Positions 62,761 through 64,000 of a stretch of DNA of 64,000 nt are shown piece after piece (position 1 is the first letter of the stretch; every line of letters begins with the position of its first letter). The notes beneath the pieces are model-generated. The model was not told where the DNA came from. It did no database searches and saw nothing but the letters and a program-made list of their open reading frames with translations. A program made the translations under genes and the position numbers. This DNA comes from Sporosarcina luteola (lineage in GTDB: Bacteria; Bacillota; Bacilli; Bacillales_A; Planococcaceae). Where the stretch lies: contig JACHLS010000006.1 in the NCBI GenBank assembly GCA_014204635.1, forward strand, positions 62,001-126,000, in the 5' to 3' direction.

Positions 62761-63812
62761 AACAGACTCGATCATTATTTCACCGTTTTCTTCTGGGACA
62801 TTTTCTATTTATCTTTCTCCCTCCTATTGTACTTATTTTGCTTCTTATGCCCATTGGGTTTTTGAGCATTGATGGAGAAGATTTGAATGCATTAATCCAA
62901 TTTTATTTTATACTACTTTTGTTTGGTTTTATTATTGTCGCGTTTGTTGTCATGTCTTGGCTTTTCTTCTTGAGACTCCGCAAGCGTCTCACCCGCTTGC
63001 AGGAAGTCATGTCCTTTTCAGCTGCTACTAATTCATTCCCTACCCCCATACCTGTTCAAACAGATCGGATGGATGAAATCGATCAATTAGGAAGTTCCTT
63101 TAATTGGATGATTCAGCAGCTCGAAGACAGTCGCAAGCGGGAATATGAAGAGGAATTATTACGTCATCGGCTCATTGCGAATTTATCTCACGACCTTCGA
63201 ACACCCCTGACCATTTTGAGAGGACATGTCACCAGATTACATAAAGAATCAATGAGCTTGGAAGGACAAAACTCATTAACCGAGATGAACCAGACGATTA
63301 CAAGAGTCGGGGATCTAATGGATGATTTACTTTCCTATACACTGCTTACTTCCGGGAAACATCCTTTCCAACCCGCTTCAACAGATATTGGACGCTTAGT
63401 ACGGGCCTCTGTTGCTGCCTGGTATCCTGTATTCGAAGAAAAAGATATTCAGCTCGATGTGAATTTACCGACAGAGAAGACGTTTTACTGGGATGCAGAT
63501 CCTGCCTGGATGACACGAGTTTTGGATAATTTATTTCAGAACATTCTTCGCCATGCAGCAGAGGGAAAGTATGCAAACATTATCGTTGATGTAGAAAAGG
63601 AACAGATTATTATTGCAGACAAGGGCCCAGGTATGAACCACGCATCCGATGAACATGGGGCAGGAATTGGTTTATCGGCTTCACATTATATGCTGAAAAA
63701 AATGAAGCTGAAAGCGGACTTTACATCGAATGAAAATGGCACAAGAGTCACGATTGGCAAAGCTTCACCTAAAGTTAACCCAGAAGTAAACAACATGATA
63801 ACCGAGATGTAA
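62757..63812 (+). CDS. Sensor histidine kinase
   Basis: 351 residues. Two helices (about 15-38 and 50-72) with a very short loop, HAMP-like segment, HisKA with phospho-His in IANLSHDLRTPLTILRGH, N box LDNLFQNILRHA, G boxes ADKGPGM and GIGLSASHYML. The short sensor loop fits intramembrane-sensing kinases that work with ABC transporters. Confidence 0.94.
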   Translation: MKQTRSLFHRFLLGHFLFIFLPPIVLILLLMPIGFLSIDGEDLNALIQFYFILLLFGFIIVAFVVMSWLFFLRLRKRLTRLQEVMSFSAATNSFPTPIPVQTDRMDEIDQLGSSFNWMIQQLEDSRKREYEEELLRHRLIANLSHDLRTPLTILRGHVTRLHKESMSLEGQNSLTEMNQTITRVGDLMDDLLSYTLLTSGKHPFQPASTDIGRLVRASVAAWYPVFEEKDIQLDVNLPTEKTFYWDADPAWMTRVLDNLFQNILRHAAEGKYANIIVDVEKEQIIIADKGPGMNHASDEHGAGIGLSASHYMLKKMKLKADFTSNENGTRVTIGKASPKVNPEVNNMITEM

Positions 63813-63859
63813 CTTTGCTTCTTTATAATGAGAGCCATAACAGAAAGGACGTGTTATGG

Positions 63860-64000
63860 TTGCTTACAATAAATAATGTTGTCAAACATCGGGGTAATCA
63901 GAAAATCTTATCAGGTGTCAGCTTTTCAGCCAGGCCCGGTAGAGTAACTGGATTTTTAGGTCCAAATGGAGCAGGGAAAAGCTCTACACTTCGCATCCTG
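63860..64000 (+). CDS. ABC transporter ATP-binding protein (partial, 5' end only)
   Basis: 47 residues visible: LTINNVVKHRGNQKILSGV, then FLGPNGAGKSSTLRIL with the Walker A. TTG start ten bases behind AAAGGA; the ATG nearby is out of frame. BcrA/LanF-like, continuing beyond the window. Reading starts 48 nt after the kinase. Confidence 0.88.
   Translation, partial: MLTINNVVKHRGNQKILSGVSFSARPGRVTGFLGPNGAGKSSTLRIL

Overview
This window looks like chromosome of a low- to mid-GC Gram-positive rod of the order Bacillales, most likely Planococcaceae (Sporosarcina/Lysinibacillus-like). The evidence is strong AGGAGG ribosome-binding sites with frequent TTG starts, a yoaS-yozG-yoaT block, a CpsB/Wzz/CapB-headed exopolysaccharide operon, a minimal TatA-TatC pair, a FusB-type protein, and perfect or near-perfect ArsR, MerR, Rex and PyrR recognition sites. 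No phage, insertion sequence, rRNA, tRNA or CRISPR array was seen. The placement is inferred from gene content, not from a search.

Layout. 1-1.1 kb: 3' part of an arsR-arsB arsenic operon (minus). 1.1-3.8 kb: DinB-like protein, two HAD phosphatases, an FMN reductase. 4.0-7.0 kb: a 1016-residue sensor with two histidine-kinase cores around a receiver. 7.4-10.1 kb: GntR-regulated ABC exporter with two small paralogous membrane proteins. 10.2-11.8 kb: yoaT-yozG-yoaS. 11.9-24.6 kb: a 12-gene exopolysaccharide operon (minus) running from phosphatase, chain-length modulator and tyrosine kinase through glycosyltransferases, polymerase and flippase to sugar-transferase, epimerase, two acyltransferase-like proteins and a deacetylase. 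24.9-32.2 kb: metallo-lactamase-fold hydrolase, fumarylacetoacetase-like protein, formamidase, two surface or cytoplasmic-tail proteins, MscS channel. 32.5-39.2 kb: membrane protein, a 40-codon gene, a transglutaminase-like lipoprotein behind a perfect Rex box, SET-domain protein, EcsC, and a YibE/F pair. 39.7-41.4 kb: a long acidic repeat protein split by one in-frame stop. 41.6-48.3 kb: small enzymes and two resistance-like genes (FusB type, nucleotidyltransferase). 49.0-52.7 kb: a Tat-exported GMC dehydrogenase with its own tatA-tatC. 52.9-58.4 kb: hypotheticals, AlkD, M23 peptidase, a small XRE operon. 58.6-60.1 kb: MFS transporter with a PyrR-type leader. 60.5-64 kb: HpaB-type oxygenase, then a two-component system and the start of an ABC transporter.

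The most unusual signal is not a gene. Four intergenic arrays (7.12, 27.03, 44.02 and 60.17 kb) are built from different core words but share one spacing of 20-21 nt, close to two turns of B-DNA. The largest is a true higher-order repeat: five 19-21 nt units make a 103 nt block repeated about 11 times. I know of no description of such a family of helically phased arrays; whether they bind protein, shape DNA or RNA, or are passive expansions cannot be told from sequence alone. Other items worth a check are the PyrR leader on an MFS transporter, the Rex box next to a 40-codon gene, and the nonsense-split repeat protein.
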